A stretch of 64,000 nt of DNA from Lachnospiraceae bacterium (GCA_910575005.1 CAJTCL010000024.1:1-64000), one strand, 5' to 3'. Shown: positions 34,382 to 44,129, counted from the first letter of the stretch. Numbers and translations: made by a program. Notes: generated by a model not told the origin, from the sequence alone.

Positions 34382-35776
34382 TCATGTAAATGGTAATTTC
34401 GTATCCAGAATTTCATAATCAAAAATTCTAAGTTGTCCCCCATAATCCTCTAATGCAATTTTCTTTTCAAACCTCTTCTTAAATGTTGACTTGCTACACT
34501 TTTGGAAACCGTTTTCATCAGTCCATTTTTTATAACATTCATACACTGATTTAAGCGTCGTTCTCGCTCCCTCACTTTTTACCAGACATTCATCAATGAA
34601 CTGCTGCATTGTGTCGCTTTCTTCCCGGTACTTACTAAACAGCATCTTCGACTTGTCTGGCATTTTCAACGTCCCCGAACATTCCAGCATCTTATAGCCC
34701 TCATAGCACCAGTTAAATATCCCACTAAGGTTTTCCTCTTTAATGAATTTCTTTTTCAATGTGTTATCTCTGGTGTTTGCATCATAATGAACGTCAAAAT
34801 TCAGAAGTACAAGGCGTTCACTTTCAAATACCGTGTCATCCAGTATCTTCGGAAGATAATTTGTGTTAATCACGATTTTGAAACATGGTATGTAAGTAAA
34901 AAAGTGCTGCCTTAGGAACCTTGCCCGAACTGGGTCACCGCCCGTAAGCGTCTTAATTAAATCAGAGTTCAGCACAAAATTCTCTCCCGGTTCCGATACG
35001 CATACATAGCGTACCCCTGCCAGACTCGCTATAGCTTCGTTCGGCGCTTCGCTGTTACTGTAGAAACTTTTTACTGAAAGTGATTCCGGCTGAAGTGCCT
35101 GCGCGTAATCGCCGTGCATCTTCATCATCGTGCTGTTGAATGTCCCCTTGCCATTCCTGGTCTTCTCGCCATATAGGATAAAAAAGCATTCAAACTTTGT
35201 TGAGCCGGACAGACAATGGCCAGCGACCATCTGCATTAGATTTTTGCCTTGTTCATCCCCTTTCATGATCTCGTCAATATACTGCTCCCATCGTTCACAC
35301 CTTGCCCCTGCATCATATATTACATTGGATATCTGTGTGAGCATATCGTTTGCGTTATGCTTTTGGAGCTTCCCTGTCCTTAAATTAAACGTACCATTCT
35401 TACAATTATATAATTCCGGCTTATTGTCAAATTCTGAATAATCAATCAGATATACTGTTTGTGCATCCTTTACCAGCTTTTCCCTGGCATTGTAATTATT
35501 GAATTTATTGTAATGCTTTACATATACTTCTCTAGTTTTATCGTCTGCAATGCCATTTGCCTTGTCCACCGTCTCAACTGCAAATTTTTTTGCAAGCCTT
35601 TTGGCGAATATGCTTCCAACATCCTTAACCCAAACTTTACCGTTGTAGTAGAAGTACAAACCCATTTCACGCACAAACCGCAGTTCATTCTTAAACATAT
35701 CTGCATACAGTTTTGAGCTTCCAATGTCCGTCAATGGATAATTGGTAAAATCATCTAAAATAGACCGTCCATCCAC
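34382..35776 (-). CDS. SF3 helicase, phage/plasmid primase (P4/D5) family
   Basis: 464 residues. A D5_N-like region (YNCKNGTFNLRTGKL, LTQISNVIYD) is followed by the SF3 helicase: Walker A YGEKTRNGKGTF, Walker B and sensor around VRYVCVSEPGE and FKIVINTNYLPK with the arginine-finger region RLVLLNFDV. A C-terminal winged-helix segment (YECYKKWTDENGFQKCSKST) follows. No N-terminal prim-pol domain is present, so it may use a host primase. It would unwind the element DNA for autonomous replication after excision. Overlaps the upstream gene by 22 bases. Confidence 0.88.
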   Translation of the reverse strand: MDGRSILDDFTNYPLTDIGSSKLYADMFKNELRFVREMGLYFYYNGKVWVKDVGSIFAKRLAKKFAVETVDKANGIADDKTREVYVKHYNKFNNYNAREKLVKDAQTVYLIDYSEFDNKPELYNCKNGTFNLRTGKLQKHNANDMLTQISNVIYDAGARCERWEQYIDEIMKGDEQGKNLMQMVAGHCLSGSTKFECFFILYGEKTRNGKGTFNSTMMKMHGDYAQALQPESLSVKSFYSNSEAPNEAIASLAGVRYVCVSEPGENFVLNSDLIKTLTGGDPVRARFLRQHFFTYIPCFKIVINTNYLPKILDDTVFESERLVLLNFDVHYDANTRDNTLKKKFIKEENLSGIFNWCYEGYKMLECSGTLKMPDKSKMLFSKYREESDTMQQFIDECLVKSEGARTTLKSVYECYKKWTDENGFQKCSKSTFKKRFEKKIALEDYGGQLRIFDYEILDTKLPFT

Positions 35777-36105
35777 TTCCTGCTGGACTGTTTCCTTTCT
35801 CTCTGTGTCCGTTGCTCCTCACCTTCCTTTCTCCTCTTCTCCCATCTTTTTTCAAGTTCCAAGCGATACCAATGTGCTACTTCTTTCATTTCAGCGTTAT
35901 AGGCTGCTTCATATTCTGCAACCCAATCTTCATAATACTTCCTTGCCTTACTGCATCCAGCCCTTGCAAGCGCATCTATCGCCTGTTCTGCGAACCCTGG
36001 GTAACTGATTTCATAACCATAGATTCTTTTTATAAAATCCTTTGTCAAATGCATATCAGGCTGGATTAAGGCAAGTAATGATTCCCTATTCGGCGTGCAT
36101 TCCAT
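35755..36105 (-). CDS. Hypothetical early protein with charged tail
   Basis: 116 residues: an N-terminal folded part (DFIKRIYGYEISYPGFAEQA) and a long basic/acidic helix rich in Arg and Glu. It overlaps genes on both sides, typical of tightly packed early phage operons. Unknown function, possibly a helicase loader. Confidence 0.6.
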   Translation of the reverse strand: MECTPNRESLLALIQPDMHLTKDFIKRIYGYEISYPGFAEQAIDALARAGCSKARKYYEDWVAEYEAAYNAEMKEVAHWYRLELEKRWEKRRKEGEEQRTQRERKQSSRKWMDGLF

Positions 36106-36268
36106 AGAGTTTTTCCTCGAAATATGCCGTTGGAACCTTACCCGGAATCACTATGTAATGTTTTTCAGCTAATTCGCTGTTAAGTTGCCGGATAATGCCA
36201 TAGGCTTTGCTTTCAGACACTTCCAACACCGCCATAACGTCCCGGACGTTCATAATCTGCTTACTCAT
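36086..36268 (-). CDS. Small winged-helix DNA-binding protein, excisionase-like
   Basis: 60 residues: MNVRDVMAVLEVSESKAYGI is a helix-turn-helix of the excisionase/AlpA style, followed by the wing IVIPGKVPTAYFEEKLYG. Such proteins assist excision or activate island genes. Overlaps both neighbours. Confidence 0.7.
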   Translation of the reverse strand: MSKQIMNVRDVMAVLEVSESKAYGIIRQLNSELAEKHYIVIPGKVPTAYFEEKLYGMHAE

Positions 36269-36447
36269 GCCGCCCTCCTTCTTTTCTCATGCTCGCTGTC
36301 TACCACTTTTTTAAGCTCTTCCAGCTCTCGATCAATGGCTTCCAGCTCTTCGGCGTACTCCGGCTTCCAGTTAATTCCCGAGTGGACCAAGATAAAGAGA
36401 CGCCTGTCCACCAGCTCTAAATATCTGCATATCTCTTTGTCCGTCAT
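36265..36447 (-). CDS. Small hypothetical helical protein
   Basis: 60 residues, charged and helical (EELEAIDRELEELKKVVDSE). The stop overlaps the next start by 4 bases. No family. Confidence 0.6.
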   Translation of the reverse strand: MTDKEICRYLELVDRRLFILVHSGINWKPEYAEELEAIDRELEELKKVVDSEHEKRRRAA

Positions 36448-36461
36448 AAGCTTCTCCTTCC

Positions 36462-36665
36462 TTAGTCCTCCAAAATTTCTGTTACGTCACACTCAAGAGC
36501 ATCTGCTAATCTTCCGGCAGATACAACAGATACTTCCCTCTGGTTCAGGATGACGTTCATCCTTGCCCGGCTCACCCCGTAGACTTCTGCCAAGTCTGTG
36601 ACGCTCATTTTCTTTCGCGCCCGCAAAATGTTAATTTTGTCCCTGCTGATTTTCATTTTTCCCAT
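36462..36665 (-). CDS. Cro-like XRE-family regulator
   Basis: 67 residues, one helix-turn-helix (SVTDLAEVYGVSRARMNVIL). First gene of the leftward early operon, with GGAGGAGG seven bases before the ATG. It lies divergent to the repressor, the classic Cro position. Confidence 0.8.
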   Translation of the reverse strand: MGKMKISRDKINILRARKKMSVTDLAEVYGVSRARMNVILNQREVSVVSAGRLADALECDVTEILED

Positions 36666-36683
36666 ATATTCACCTCCTCCAAA

Positions 36684-36714
36684 TGTATAATACCATATTT
36701 AATTGTATTATACA
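36684..36714. promoter_or_regulatory. Operator of the lysogeny switch
   Basis: TGTATAATAC (36684-36693) and GTATTATACA (36705-36714) are perfect inverted 10-bp arms. The right arm contains the minus-strand -10 box, so binding would block the early promoter. Confidence 0.65.
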
Positions 36715-36737
36715 AGTATAAATTTATATTATGACAA
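36708..36737 (-). promoter_or_regulatory. Early leftward promoter
   Basis: TTGTCA (36732-36737), 18-base spacer, TATAAT (36708-36713), about 40 bases before the Cro-like gene. Confidence 0.65.
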
Positions 36738-36750
36738 AATTATTTTAGTA

Positions 36751-36779
36751 TTGACATTTTTATTGTTTCCAACTATAAT
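36751..36779 (+). promoter_or_regulatory. Repressor promoter
   Basis: Consensus TTGACA (36751-36756), 17-base spacer, TATAAT (36774-36779), about 42 bases before the repressor start. Confidence 0.8.
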
Positions 36780-36820
36780 TTATGTTAATATCAGATTATC
36801 AAATAGAAAGGATTGATCTG

Positions 36821-37351
36821 ATGGGAGAATTAGAAATTTTTGCAACAAGAATAAAAGAATTGCGTAATTCATTAAAAATGACTCAAAAAGATTTTAGCAA
36901 ACATATAGGGATAAAACAGCAAACTCTTTCTGGATATGAGCGGGGAATAATGAAACCTCCATTGGACATCGCAAAAGGGATAGCAGAGAAATGCCATGTA
37001 TCAATAGACTGGCTTTGTGGATTGTCTGACAAAATGAATAGCTCTGATGAAATAAAGACATATGCAGATGCAATAAAATTATTTGTTAAATCAGAATATG
37101 CATTACATTTTCATGTCACACCATTATCTATTAAAATTATGGATACTGTTATGCAGTGCTTTTTTGATGATTGGAGTAAAACGCTTCCGCTATATCGTGA
37201 TGGCACTATTGACGAAAAACTATATAAATTGTGGATAAATGATAAACTAAGGGAATTTGAAGATGTTCGTATTGGAAATATAAACGATATAGAAGAATTT
37301 ATATCAATAAGAAACGCTGAAAAAGAAATTTATAGCTCGCCCCAGGACTAA
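36821..37351 (+). CDS. XRE-family repressor of the element
   Basis: 176 residues from the ATG at 36821, with AAAGGA upstream (an earlier ATG at 36782 overlaps the promoter's -10 box and cannot be used). Helix-turn-helix MTQKDFSKHIGIKQQTLSGY with ERGIMKPP is CI-like. The C-terminal 100 residues are probably a dimer or sensing domain with no visible peptidase Ser/Lys motif, so induction may not be by RecA self-cleavage. Confidence 0.85.
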   Translation: MGELEIFATRIKELRNSLKMTQKDFSKHIGIKQQTLSGYERGIMKPPLDIAKGIAEKCHVSIDWLCGLSDKMNSSDEIKTYADAIKLFVKSEYALHFHVTPLSIKIMDTVMQCFFDDWSKTLPLYRDGTIDEKLYKLWINDKLREFEDVRIGNINDIEEFISIRNAEKEIYSSPQD

Positions 37352-37700
37352 CCAAGCCACTTTTGGCTTCGGGTCTGTCCGAAAAACGGACACCCCCAAA
37401 TGGGCTGCATCTAATCAGCGGCATGGGTGCTGGTAATTATGCGGCAGGGAGTTACAAGTTCTAAAGTTGCTAATTACAACTTTATGGAAAAGGGCAAAAG
37501 CCAAATGGCTCTAACTGCATCCATATGGTTGTGGTTGGCTCTATTCGCCCCATACAGACGTTTTATGCATCCATTGATAAAATAACCATCAATAGCTATA
37601 CTGCCCGTATATGGACGGCTAGAAGCGTCAAACGGCATACTGCAATTTAAGGGATACCCATCCAGGAATTACGGGGTGGGGGCGAATCGGCTCCCCCTTT
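37352..37700 (+). ncRNA. Candidate structured non-coding RNA
   Basis: About 350 bases with no coding potential but many short stems in order: AAGCCA/TGGCTT (37354-37369), TGTCCG/CGGACA (37376-37392), AAAGTTG/CAACTTT, AGCCAA/TTGGCT, ATTGAT/ATCAAT, CCCATCC/GGGTGGG, and a final GGGGG/CCCCC hairpin ending 37697 followed by TTT. It lies between the repressor and the toxin on an island. The first stem may be the repressor terminator. No family is claimed. Confidence 0.45.
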
Positions 37701-37906
37701 GCTCATTTCAAATGTGGGATGTCAACTTTATTGACTTCTGGATATGCATAAGATACATTTCTAAGCATCCGCATTTTAAATGCGACCTGTTTCTTCGATT
37801 TCAAATCGGGAAACTGCTGCACCATGACAATATAATATGCTTAACCGGGCAGCCGGGAGGGCGTGCGGCCATTTCGTTCCGAGTTCTGCGGAAAGGAGTG
37901 GTGCTT
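37701..37906 (+). other. Leader upstream of the small toxin gene
   Basis: About 200 bases with further hairpins: GTCAA/TTGAC (37721-37735), CGCATTT/AAATGCG (37770-37784), CGATTT/AAATCG (37796-37808). Long structured leaders are usual for type I toxin mRNAs. Confidence 0.45.
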
Positions 37907-37987
37907 ATGAGTACATATGAGGAATTAATGGTTATACTGACAATCGGACTTTTGATTGTTGCAATTCTGAATCTGAAAAATAAGTAA
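37907..37987 (+). CDS. Holin-like type I toxin peptide
   Basis: 26 residues: MSTYEELMVI start, one hydrophobic helix (LTIGLLIVAILNL) and a short Lys/Asn tail. This matches the short putative holin-like toxins (TxpA-like) of Firmicutes, which are controlled by an antisense RNA. GAAAGGAG lies 7 bases upstream. Its stop codon is part of a strong hairpin that can terminate transcripts in both directions. Confidence 0.75.
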   Translation: MSTYEELMVILTIGLLIVAILNLKNK

Positions 37988-38024
37988 GCCGCCCTGCTCT
38001 CTGGTAAAGAATAGGCGGCTTACT
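37983..38024. terminator. Terminator of the toxin gene
   Basis: AGTAAGCCGCC (37983-37993) and GGCGGCTTACT (38014-38024) form a perfect 11-bp stem starting within the toxin's last codons. A following second hairpin at about 38042-38077 and CCGGTA/TACCGG (38135-38151) mark a likely antitoxin RNA region. Confidence 0.6.
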
Positions 38025-38261
38025 TAGTCACTTAAATCGCCGGGACGGATAGGCTCAATCTATCTTCCGGCTGTCCTGTTAAACATATTATATGCCATAG
38101 ATGCAGATTTTTCAACCATAATTTGAAAATGCCCCGGTACGCCAATACCGGAGCCTTTCAGATAGATACCATAAGGATTATGATATGCCATCATTCGCAA
38201 ATTCAGTATATCACAGTCCTTTATAAAATGCACCCATTTTTAAGAAAGGACTGATTTTTTT
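38025..38261. other. Candidate antitoxin RNA region and integrase leader
   Basis: No protein gene. It holds the hairpins named above and the integrase ribosome binding site (AAGAAAGGACTG). In type I toxin loci the antisense RNA overlaps the toxin 3' end, which this region would fit. Confidence 0.4.
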
Positions 38262-39314
38262 ATGCCAGCATATTATGACGAATCAACCAAAACATGGTTC
38301 TGCAAATTCTATTACACCGACTACACGGGAGCAAAAAAGCAGAAAAAGAAGCGCGGCTTTAAGCTCCAAAGAGAAGCTAAGGAATGGGAGCGCGCCTTTC
38401 TTGAACGGCTGCAGGGCACCCCTGACATGACGTTCCAATCCCTCTATGACCTCTATATTGAGGACATGAGCCACAGACTAAGGAAGAACAGCATAGACGG
38501 CAAGAAGAATGTATTCAAGAACCGCATATTGCCATATTTTAAGGATAAGCCAGTAAACACCATCACTCCCACCGATATCCGCACATGGCAGAATAAACAG
38601 ATTGACAAAGGGTATTCAGACGCATACCTTGACCGCATCCAAAACATGATGACTACTATCCTAAACTATGCCGTCACTTATTACAATCTGCCCTCCAACC
38701 CATGCACCAGAGCCGGACACATGGGCAAACGCACCCGTTCCATGAGTTTCTGGACGATTGAACAGTATAACAGCTTCATCCCTTATATAAGCGATTTAAG
38801 CGCACACACCGCTTTACAGCTTCTTTTTTATTCTGGTATGCGCTTCGGCGAACTCCTTGCTCTTACACTGGCCGACCTTGACTTTAAGGAAAATACCATA
38901 CATATTACCAAATCCCTACAACACAAGGCAGGTGGCGATATTGTGACACCGCCCAAGACTGATAACGGCATCCGCACTATTACCATGCCGGAAGCTATTA
39001 TGCAGGAAGTAAGGGACTATACCCATAAAATATACGGCATAAAGCCATCTGACAGAGTATTTTCCTTTACCAAGAGCCTTATCCGTGGGAATATGAAGCG
39101 TGGAGCAGAAAAAGCCAGCATCCCTTTTATACGCATCCATGATATGCGCCACTCCCATGTATCACTGTTAATCAATATGGGATTCTCACCGCATCTAATA
39201 GCGGAACGCATAGGCGATACTGTGCAGATGGTCAACAGCACTTACGGACACCTTTACCCTAGCAAGCATAATGAAGTTGCTGAAAGGCTGAATCAAATAA
39301 TAGTACCAAATTAG
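38262..39314 (+). CDS. int: Tyrosine recombinase (integrase)
   Basis: 350 residues. An N-terminal arm-binding domain (AYYDESTKTWFCKFYYTDY, KKKRGFKLQREAKEWE) is followed by a core-binding SAM-like domain (ITPTDIRTWQNKQIDKGYSD) and the catalytic domain. Catalytic residues: Arg in GMRFGELLAL, HxxR in IHDMRHSHVSLLI, His in STYGHLYP and the family Lys; the Tyr nucleophile is in NSTYGHLY. It catalyses insertion and removal of the element at tuf. Its 3' end runs into the arm repeat at 39301, and it converges on tuf. Confidence 0.93.
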   Translation: MPAYYDESTKTWFCKFYYTDYTGAKKQKKKRGFKLQREAKEWERAFLERLQGTPDMTFQSLYDLYIEDMSHRLRKNSIDGKKNVFKNRILPYFKDKPVNTITPTDIRTWQNKQIDKGYSDAYLDRIQNMMTTILNYAVTYYNLPSNPCTRAGHMGKRTRSMSFWTIEQYNSFIPYISDLSAHTALQLLFYSGMRFGELLALTLADLDFKENTIHITKSLQHKAGGDIVTPPKTDNGIRTITMPEAIMQEVRDYTHKIYGIKPSDRVFSFTKSLIRGNMKRGAEKASIPFIRIHDMRHSHVSLLINMGFSPHLIAERIGDTVQMVNSTYGHLYPSKHNEVAERLNQIIVPN

Positions 39315-39320
39315 TACCAC
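39301..39320 (+). repeat. Integrase arm-type site, right copy
   Basis: TAGTACCA-AA-TTAGTACCAC, overlapping the last integrase codons; partner of 30055-30074. Confidence 0.7.
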
Positions 39321-39333
39321 AAGGCATAAATTA

Positions 39334-39360
39334 AGGGCGAACCCACAACGGGAACGCCCT
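39334..39360. terminator. Bidirectional terminator between integrase and tuf
   Basis: AGGGCG and CGCCCT arms extended past a 2-base mismatch by CCC/GGG, with TATTTTA on the plus side. It belongs to the element and now ends tuf transcription. Confidence 0.75.
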
Positions 39361-39379
39361 ATTTTACTGCATTTCTTAA

Positions 39380-39402
39380 TTACTCAATAATCGTAGCCAC
39401 AC
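39380..39402 (-). other. attR: Right attachment site within tuf codons
   Basis: Last codons of tuf, VATIIE-stop, matching 29931-29953 at 20 of 23 positions. Confidence 0.8.
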
Positions 39403-40567
39403 GACCAGAACCAACAGTTCTACCACCCTCACGGATAGCGAATGTAAGACCCTGCTCCATAGCGATTGGATGAATTAACTCAATGCTCATCTCTACGTTA
39501 TCACCAGGCATACACATTTCTGTACCATCTGGCAAGTTGCAGACACCAGTTACATCTGTTGTTCTGAAATAGAACTGAGGTCTGTAGTTGTTGAAGAACG
39601 GAGTATGACGTCCACCTTCATCTTTTGTCAAAACGTAAACCTGAGCGGTAAATTTGGTATGGCAGGTAACAGTACCTGGTTTAGCCAAAACCTGTCCTCT
39701 TTCGATTTCAGTTCTCTGAATACCACGCAGCAGCGCACCGATGTTATCACCAGCCTGAGCCTCGTCTAACAGCTTACGGAACATCTCGATACCAGTTACA
39801 ACTGTTTTCTTGGTCTCTTCTTTGATACCAACGATCTCAACTTCTTCATTTACATGCAGAACACCACGCTCTACTCTACCAGTAGCAACTGTTCCACGTC
39901 CAGTAATGGTGAAGATATCCTCAATAGGCATCAGGAATGGCTGATCAGTTGCACGCTGAGGATCTGGAATATGCTCGTCTACGGATGCCATCAATTCCAT
40001 AATCTTGTCGCCCCATTCTCCACTTGGATCTTCCAAAGCTTTCAGAGCGGAACCTTTGATGATTGGGCAATCTGTAAATTCATACTCTTCCAGGATCTCA
40101 GTGATCTCCATCTCTACTAATTCAAGCAATTCCTCATCGTCAACCATATCACATTTGTTCATAAATACAACGATATAAGGAACGCCTACCTGACGAGATA
40201 ACAGGATGTGCTCTTTTGTCTGAGCCATAACACCGTCAGTTGCAGCAACTACCAAGATAGCTCCGTCCATCTGTGCAGCACCAGTGATCATGTTCTTTAC
40301 ATAGTCAGCATGGCCTGGGCAGTCAACGTGTGCATAATGTCTGTTGTCTGTCTCATACTCAACGTGTGCTGTAGAGATAGTGATACCTCTTTCTCTCTCT
40401 TCTGGAGCTTTGTCGATGTTCTCAAAATCAGTAGCTTCATTTCCAGCAACTCTTTCAGATAACACCTTTGTAATAGCTGCTGTTAAAGTTGTTTTACCGT
40501 GGTCAACGTGACCAATGGTTCCAATATTACAATGTGGTTTTGTTCTCTCAAACTTAGCTTTAGCCAT
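39380..40567 (-). CDS. tuf: Elongation factor Tu
   Basis: 395 residues. G domain with [11 protein letters not shown] (P loop), DCPGHADYV (G3), NKCDMVDD (G4); domains 2 and 3 follow and the C-terminus is VATIIE. It delivers aminoacyl-tRNA to the ribosome. The reading frame stays intact although the element is inserted at its very 3' end: the element supplies the last codons with synonymous changes. Upstream is fusA, as in the str operon. Confidence 0.97.
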   Translation of the reverse strand: MAKAKFERTKPHCNIGTIGHVDHGKTTLTAAITKVLSERVAGNEATDFENIDKAPEERERGITISTAHVEYETDNRHYAHVDCPGHADYVKNMITGAAQMDGAILVVAATDGVMAQTKEHILLSRQVGVPYIVVFMNKCDMVDDEELLELVEMEITEILEEYEFTDCPIIKGSALKALEDPSGEWGDKIMELMASVDEHIPDPQRATDQPFLMPIEDIFTITGRGTVATGRVERGVLHVNEEVEIVGIKEETKKTVVTGIEMFRKLLDEAQAGDNIGALLRGIQRTEIERGQVLAKPGTVTCHTKFTAQVYVLTKDEGGRHTPFFNNYRPQFYFRTTDVTGVCNLPDGTEMCMPGDNVEMSIELIHPIAMEQGLTFAIREGGRTVGSGRVATIIE

Positions 40568-40676
40568 TTTATAACGTCCTCCTTAATTTTCTGCCCTTCG
40601 TGGGCTGTCTCATGAAATAAGCTATTTATGATTATATTAGATAATCATTGGATTTTCAAGTGTTTTCTTCACTTTC

Positions 40677-42791
40677 CTATTCTTTTGCAGAAATAACTTT
40701 TTCCTGTACAGATTTTGGTACCTGCTCATATTTTTCAAAGAACATGGAATAATTTCCGCGTCCCTGAGTTCTAGAACGAAGATCAGTAGAATAACCAAAC
40801 ATCTCTGCCAATGGTACAAATGCACGTACAATCTTACCACCGCCAAGATCATCCATACCTTCGATACGTCCACGACGGGAATTGATATCACCGATTACAT
40901 CTCCCATGTATTCCTCAGGCATAGTTACTTCCACCTTCATGATTGGCTCTAACAATACTGGAGTAGCCTTCTTCATTGCCTCTTTAAATGCCATAGAACC
41001 AGCAATGTGGAATGCCATTTCAGAAGAGTCCACTTCATGGTAAGAACCATCATATACAGTAGCGTGTACGCCGACAACTGGGAATCCTGCAAGAATACCA
41101 GCCTTGGTTGCTTCCTCGATACCTTCTCCAACTGCTGGAATATATTCCTTGGGGATTGCACCTCCGACAACCTGGGAATCGAATTTAAACAATTCTTCTC
41201 CGTTGGCATCCATCGGCTCAAAACGTACCTTACAGTGACCATACTGTCCACGACCACCGGACTGTTTTGCATATTTGTATTCCTGGTCAATCGGTTTGGT
41301 AAATGTCTCTTTATAAGCAACCTGCGGAGCGCCGACATTTGCTTCCACCTTAAATTCACGCAGAAGACGGTCAACAATAATCTCCAGATGCAGCTCACCC
41401 ATACCAGCAATAATCGTCTGTCCAGTTTCTTTGTTGGTGTGTGCGCGGAATGTCGGGTCTTCTTCTGCAAGTTTTGCAAGCGCCTCACCCATCTTGCCCT
41501 GTCCAGCCTTTGTCTTAGGCTCAATCGCAAGCTCAATTACAGGCTCTGGGAATTCCATAGACTCCAGAATTACTGGATGCTGGTCATCACAGATGGTATC
41601 TCCAGTGGTAGTAAATTTAAATCCAACTGCCGCCGCAATATCACCAGAATAAACTTTGTCAAGCTCTGCTCTCTTGTTTGCATGCATCTGCAGTATACGT
41701 CCTACACGCTCTTTCTTGCCCTTTGTCGCATTGAGCACATAGGAACCAGAATTCATGGTACCAGAGTACACGCGGAAAAAGGCCAGTTTTCCAACAAATG
41801 GGTCTGTCATAATCTTAAATGCCAATGCAGAGAAAGGCTCTTCGTCAGAAGAATGTCTCTCTGTCTCATTGCCGTCCATATCAACACCCTTGATTGCTGG
41901 GATGTCAGTAGGAGCTGGCATATAATCCAGAATCGCATCCAATAATTTCTGAACGCCTTTATTGCGGTATGCAGAACCGCAGCATACTGGAACGGCTGTA
42001 CATTCACAGGTTCCTTTTCTCAACGCTGCCTTCAATGCTTCCACAGACGGCTCTTTCTCTTCCAGATAATCCATCATCAGATCATCGTCTAATTCACAAA
42101 TTTTCTCAACCAATTCAGAACGATACAGTTCTGCATCATCCTTCATATCATCTGGGATATCAGTGATGGAAATGTCATCACCCTTATCATCATTATAGAT
42201 GTAAGCTTTCATTTCCAACAAATCGATAATTCCCCTAAAATCATCTTCTTTACCAATCGGCAACTGCAAAACGATCGCATTTTTACCCAAACGAGTCTTA
42301 ATCTGATCTACAGCTCCATAGAAGTTTGCACCAAGGATGTCCATCTTATTGATAAATGCCATTCTCGGTACATTATAAGTGTCAGCCTGACGCCATACAT
42401 TTTCAGACTGAGGCTCTACTCCGCCTTTTGCACAGAAAACGCCGACTGCGCCATCCAATACACGGAGTGAACGTTCAACCTCAACCGTAAAGTCAACGTG
42501 TCCCGGAGTATCAATAATATTGATACGATGCTCCAAAGCACCCGCCTTAGGCTTACAATTTTCCTGTTCTGTCCAGTGACAGGTTGTAGCGGCTGAAGTA
42601 ATTGTGATTCCTCGTTCCTGTTCCTGCTCCATCCAGTCCATAGTAGCAGTACCTTCGTGAGTATCACCAATCTTATAATTAACACCGGTATAGTAAAGAA
42701 TACGCTCGGTCAATGTTGTCTTACCAGCATCAATATGAGCCATAATACCAATGTTTCTGGTTCTCTCTAATGGATATTCTCTTCCAGCCAA
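40677..42791 (-). CDS. fusA: Elongation factor G
   Basis: 704 residues. [15 protein letters not shown] (P loop), [16 protein letters not shown] (G3), NKMDILGA (G4), then domains II-V, including [18 protein letters not shown]. It drives ribosome translocation and recycling. AGGAGGAAAA precedes the ATG. Confidence 0.97.
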   Translation of the reverse strand: MAGREYPLERTRNIGIMAHIDAGKTTLTERILYYTGVNYKIGDTHEGTATMDWMEQEQERGITITSAATTCHWTEQENCKPKAGALEHRINIIDTPGHVDFTVEVERSLRVLDGAVGVFCAKGGVEPQSENVWRQADTYNVPRMAFINKMDILGANFYGAVDQIKTRLGKNAIVLQLPIGKEDDFRGIIDLLEMKAYIYNDDKGDDISITDIPDDMKDDAELYRSELVEKICELDDDLMMDYLEEKEPSVEALKAALRKGTCECTAVPVCCGSAYRNKGVQKLLDAILDYMPAPTDIPAIKGVDMDGNETERHSSDEEPFSALAFKIMTDPFVGKLAFFRVYSGTMNSGSYVLNATKGKKERVGRILQMHANKRAELDKVYSGDIAAAVGFKFTTTGDTICDDQHPVILESMEFPEPVIELAIEPKTKAGQGKMGEALAKLAEEDPTFRAHTNKETGQTIIAGMGELHLEIIVDRLLREFKVEANVGAPQVAYKETFTKPIDQEYKYAKQSGGRGQYGHCKVRFEPMDANGEELFKFDSQVVGGAIPKEYIPAVGEGIEEATKAGILAGFPVVGVHATVYDGSYHEVDSSEMAFHIAGSMAFKEAMKKATPVLLEPIMKVEVTMPEEYMGDVIGDINSRRGRIEGMDDLGGGKIVRAFVPLAEMFGYSTDLRSRTQGRGNYSMFFEKYEQVPKSVQEKVISAKE

Positions 42792-42958
42792 GGTTTTTTC
42801 CTCCTAAAATTCTTACAGCAATAGCAATCTCTCACAATCCATGTGCACCGCACGAGCTCTAAAGCGAGTGCAGTCCCAATTTCGGATTGCCACAAGGCAA
42901 TCTTCTTCCTTACGAAATTGTGGACATATATGCTTTCGCATATTAATCATTTCAAGAA
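42792..42958. other. fusA-rpsG spacer with hairpins
   Basis: GATTGCC/GGCAATC (42886-42903) and ATATGC/GCATAT (42929-42944) stems. The block (GTGCACCGCACGAG) resembles other GC-rich extragenic blocks. No gene. Confidence 0.4.
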
Positions 42959-43706
<748 letters not shown>

Positions 43707-44129
43707 TTATTTCTTAGCGTCTTTTGGTCTCTTTGCACCATACTTGGAACGTGCCTGGCGTCTGTTTGCAACACCTGCAGTATCTAAGGTTCCGCGGATA
43801 ATATGGTATCTGGTACCTGGTAAGTCTTTTACTCTTCCGCCACGAATCAGAACAACGCTATGTTCCTGTAAATTATGGCCTTCTCCTGGAATATAGCTTG
43901 TCACTTCAATTCCGTTAGAGAGACGTACTCTGGCGATCTTACGAAGAGCAGAGTTAGGTTTTTTAGGAGTTGCAGTCTTAACTGCGGTACAAACACCTCT
44001 CTTCTGAGGAGAAGAAGTATCTGTTGGGCGCTTTCTCAGTGAATTATAACCTTTCTGCAGAGCTGGCGCTGTAGACTTTTTCTCAGATGTCTGTCTTCCT
44101 TTTCTTACTAACTGGTTAAATGTTGGCAT
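43707..44129 (-). CDS. rpsL: 30S ribosomal protein S12
   Basis: 140 residues starting [14 protein letters not shown] at 44129, with GGAGGTG upstream. The decoding-site loop [17 protein letters not shown] keeps Lys43, and GGRVKDLPG keeps Lys88, both wild type for streptomycin sensitivity. The first gene of the str operon, with a consensus promoter at 44182-44210. Confidence 0.96.
   Translation of the reverse strand: MPTFNQLVRKGRQTSEKKSTAPALQKGYNSLRKRPTDTSSPQKRGVCTAVKTATPKKPNSALRKIARVRLSNGIEVTSYIPGEGHNLQEHSVVLIRGGRVKDLPGTRYHIIRGTLDTAGVANRRQARSKYGAKRPKDAKK

Larger units (their letters stand above)
29931..39402. mobile_element. Capsid-encoding integrative element inserted at the tuf 3' end
   Basis: About 9.5 kb between two tuf-tail att sites, with a tyrosine integrase beside the right end and matching arm-type repeats at both ends. 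Cargo: repressor switch, SF3 helicase, small early genes, scaffold and major capsid protein. Terminase, portal, head-completion, tail and lysis genes are absent. This fits a phage satellite with its own shell or a strongly reduced prophage. Confidence 0.85.

Noticed and set aside
37676-37987. 103-residue frame covering the toxin
   Set aside because: The upstream 77 codons lack a start signal and run through hairpins; the real start is the ATG at 37907 with GAAAGGAG.
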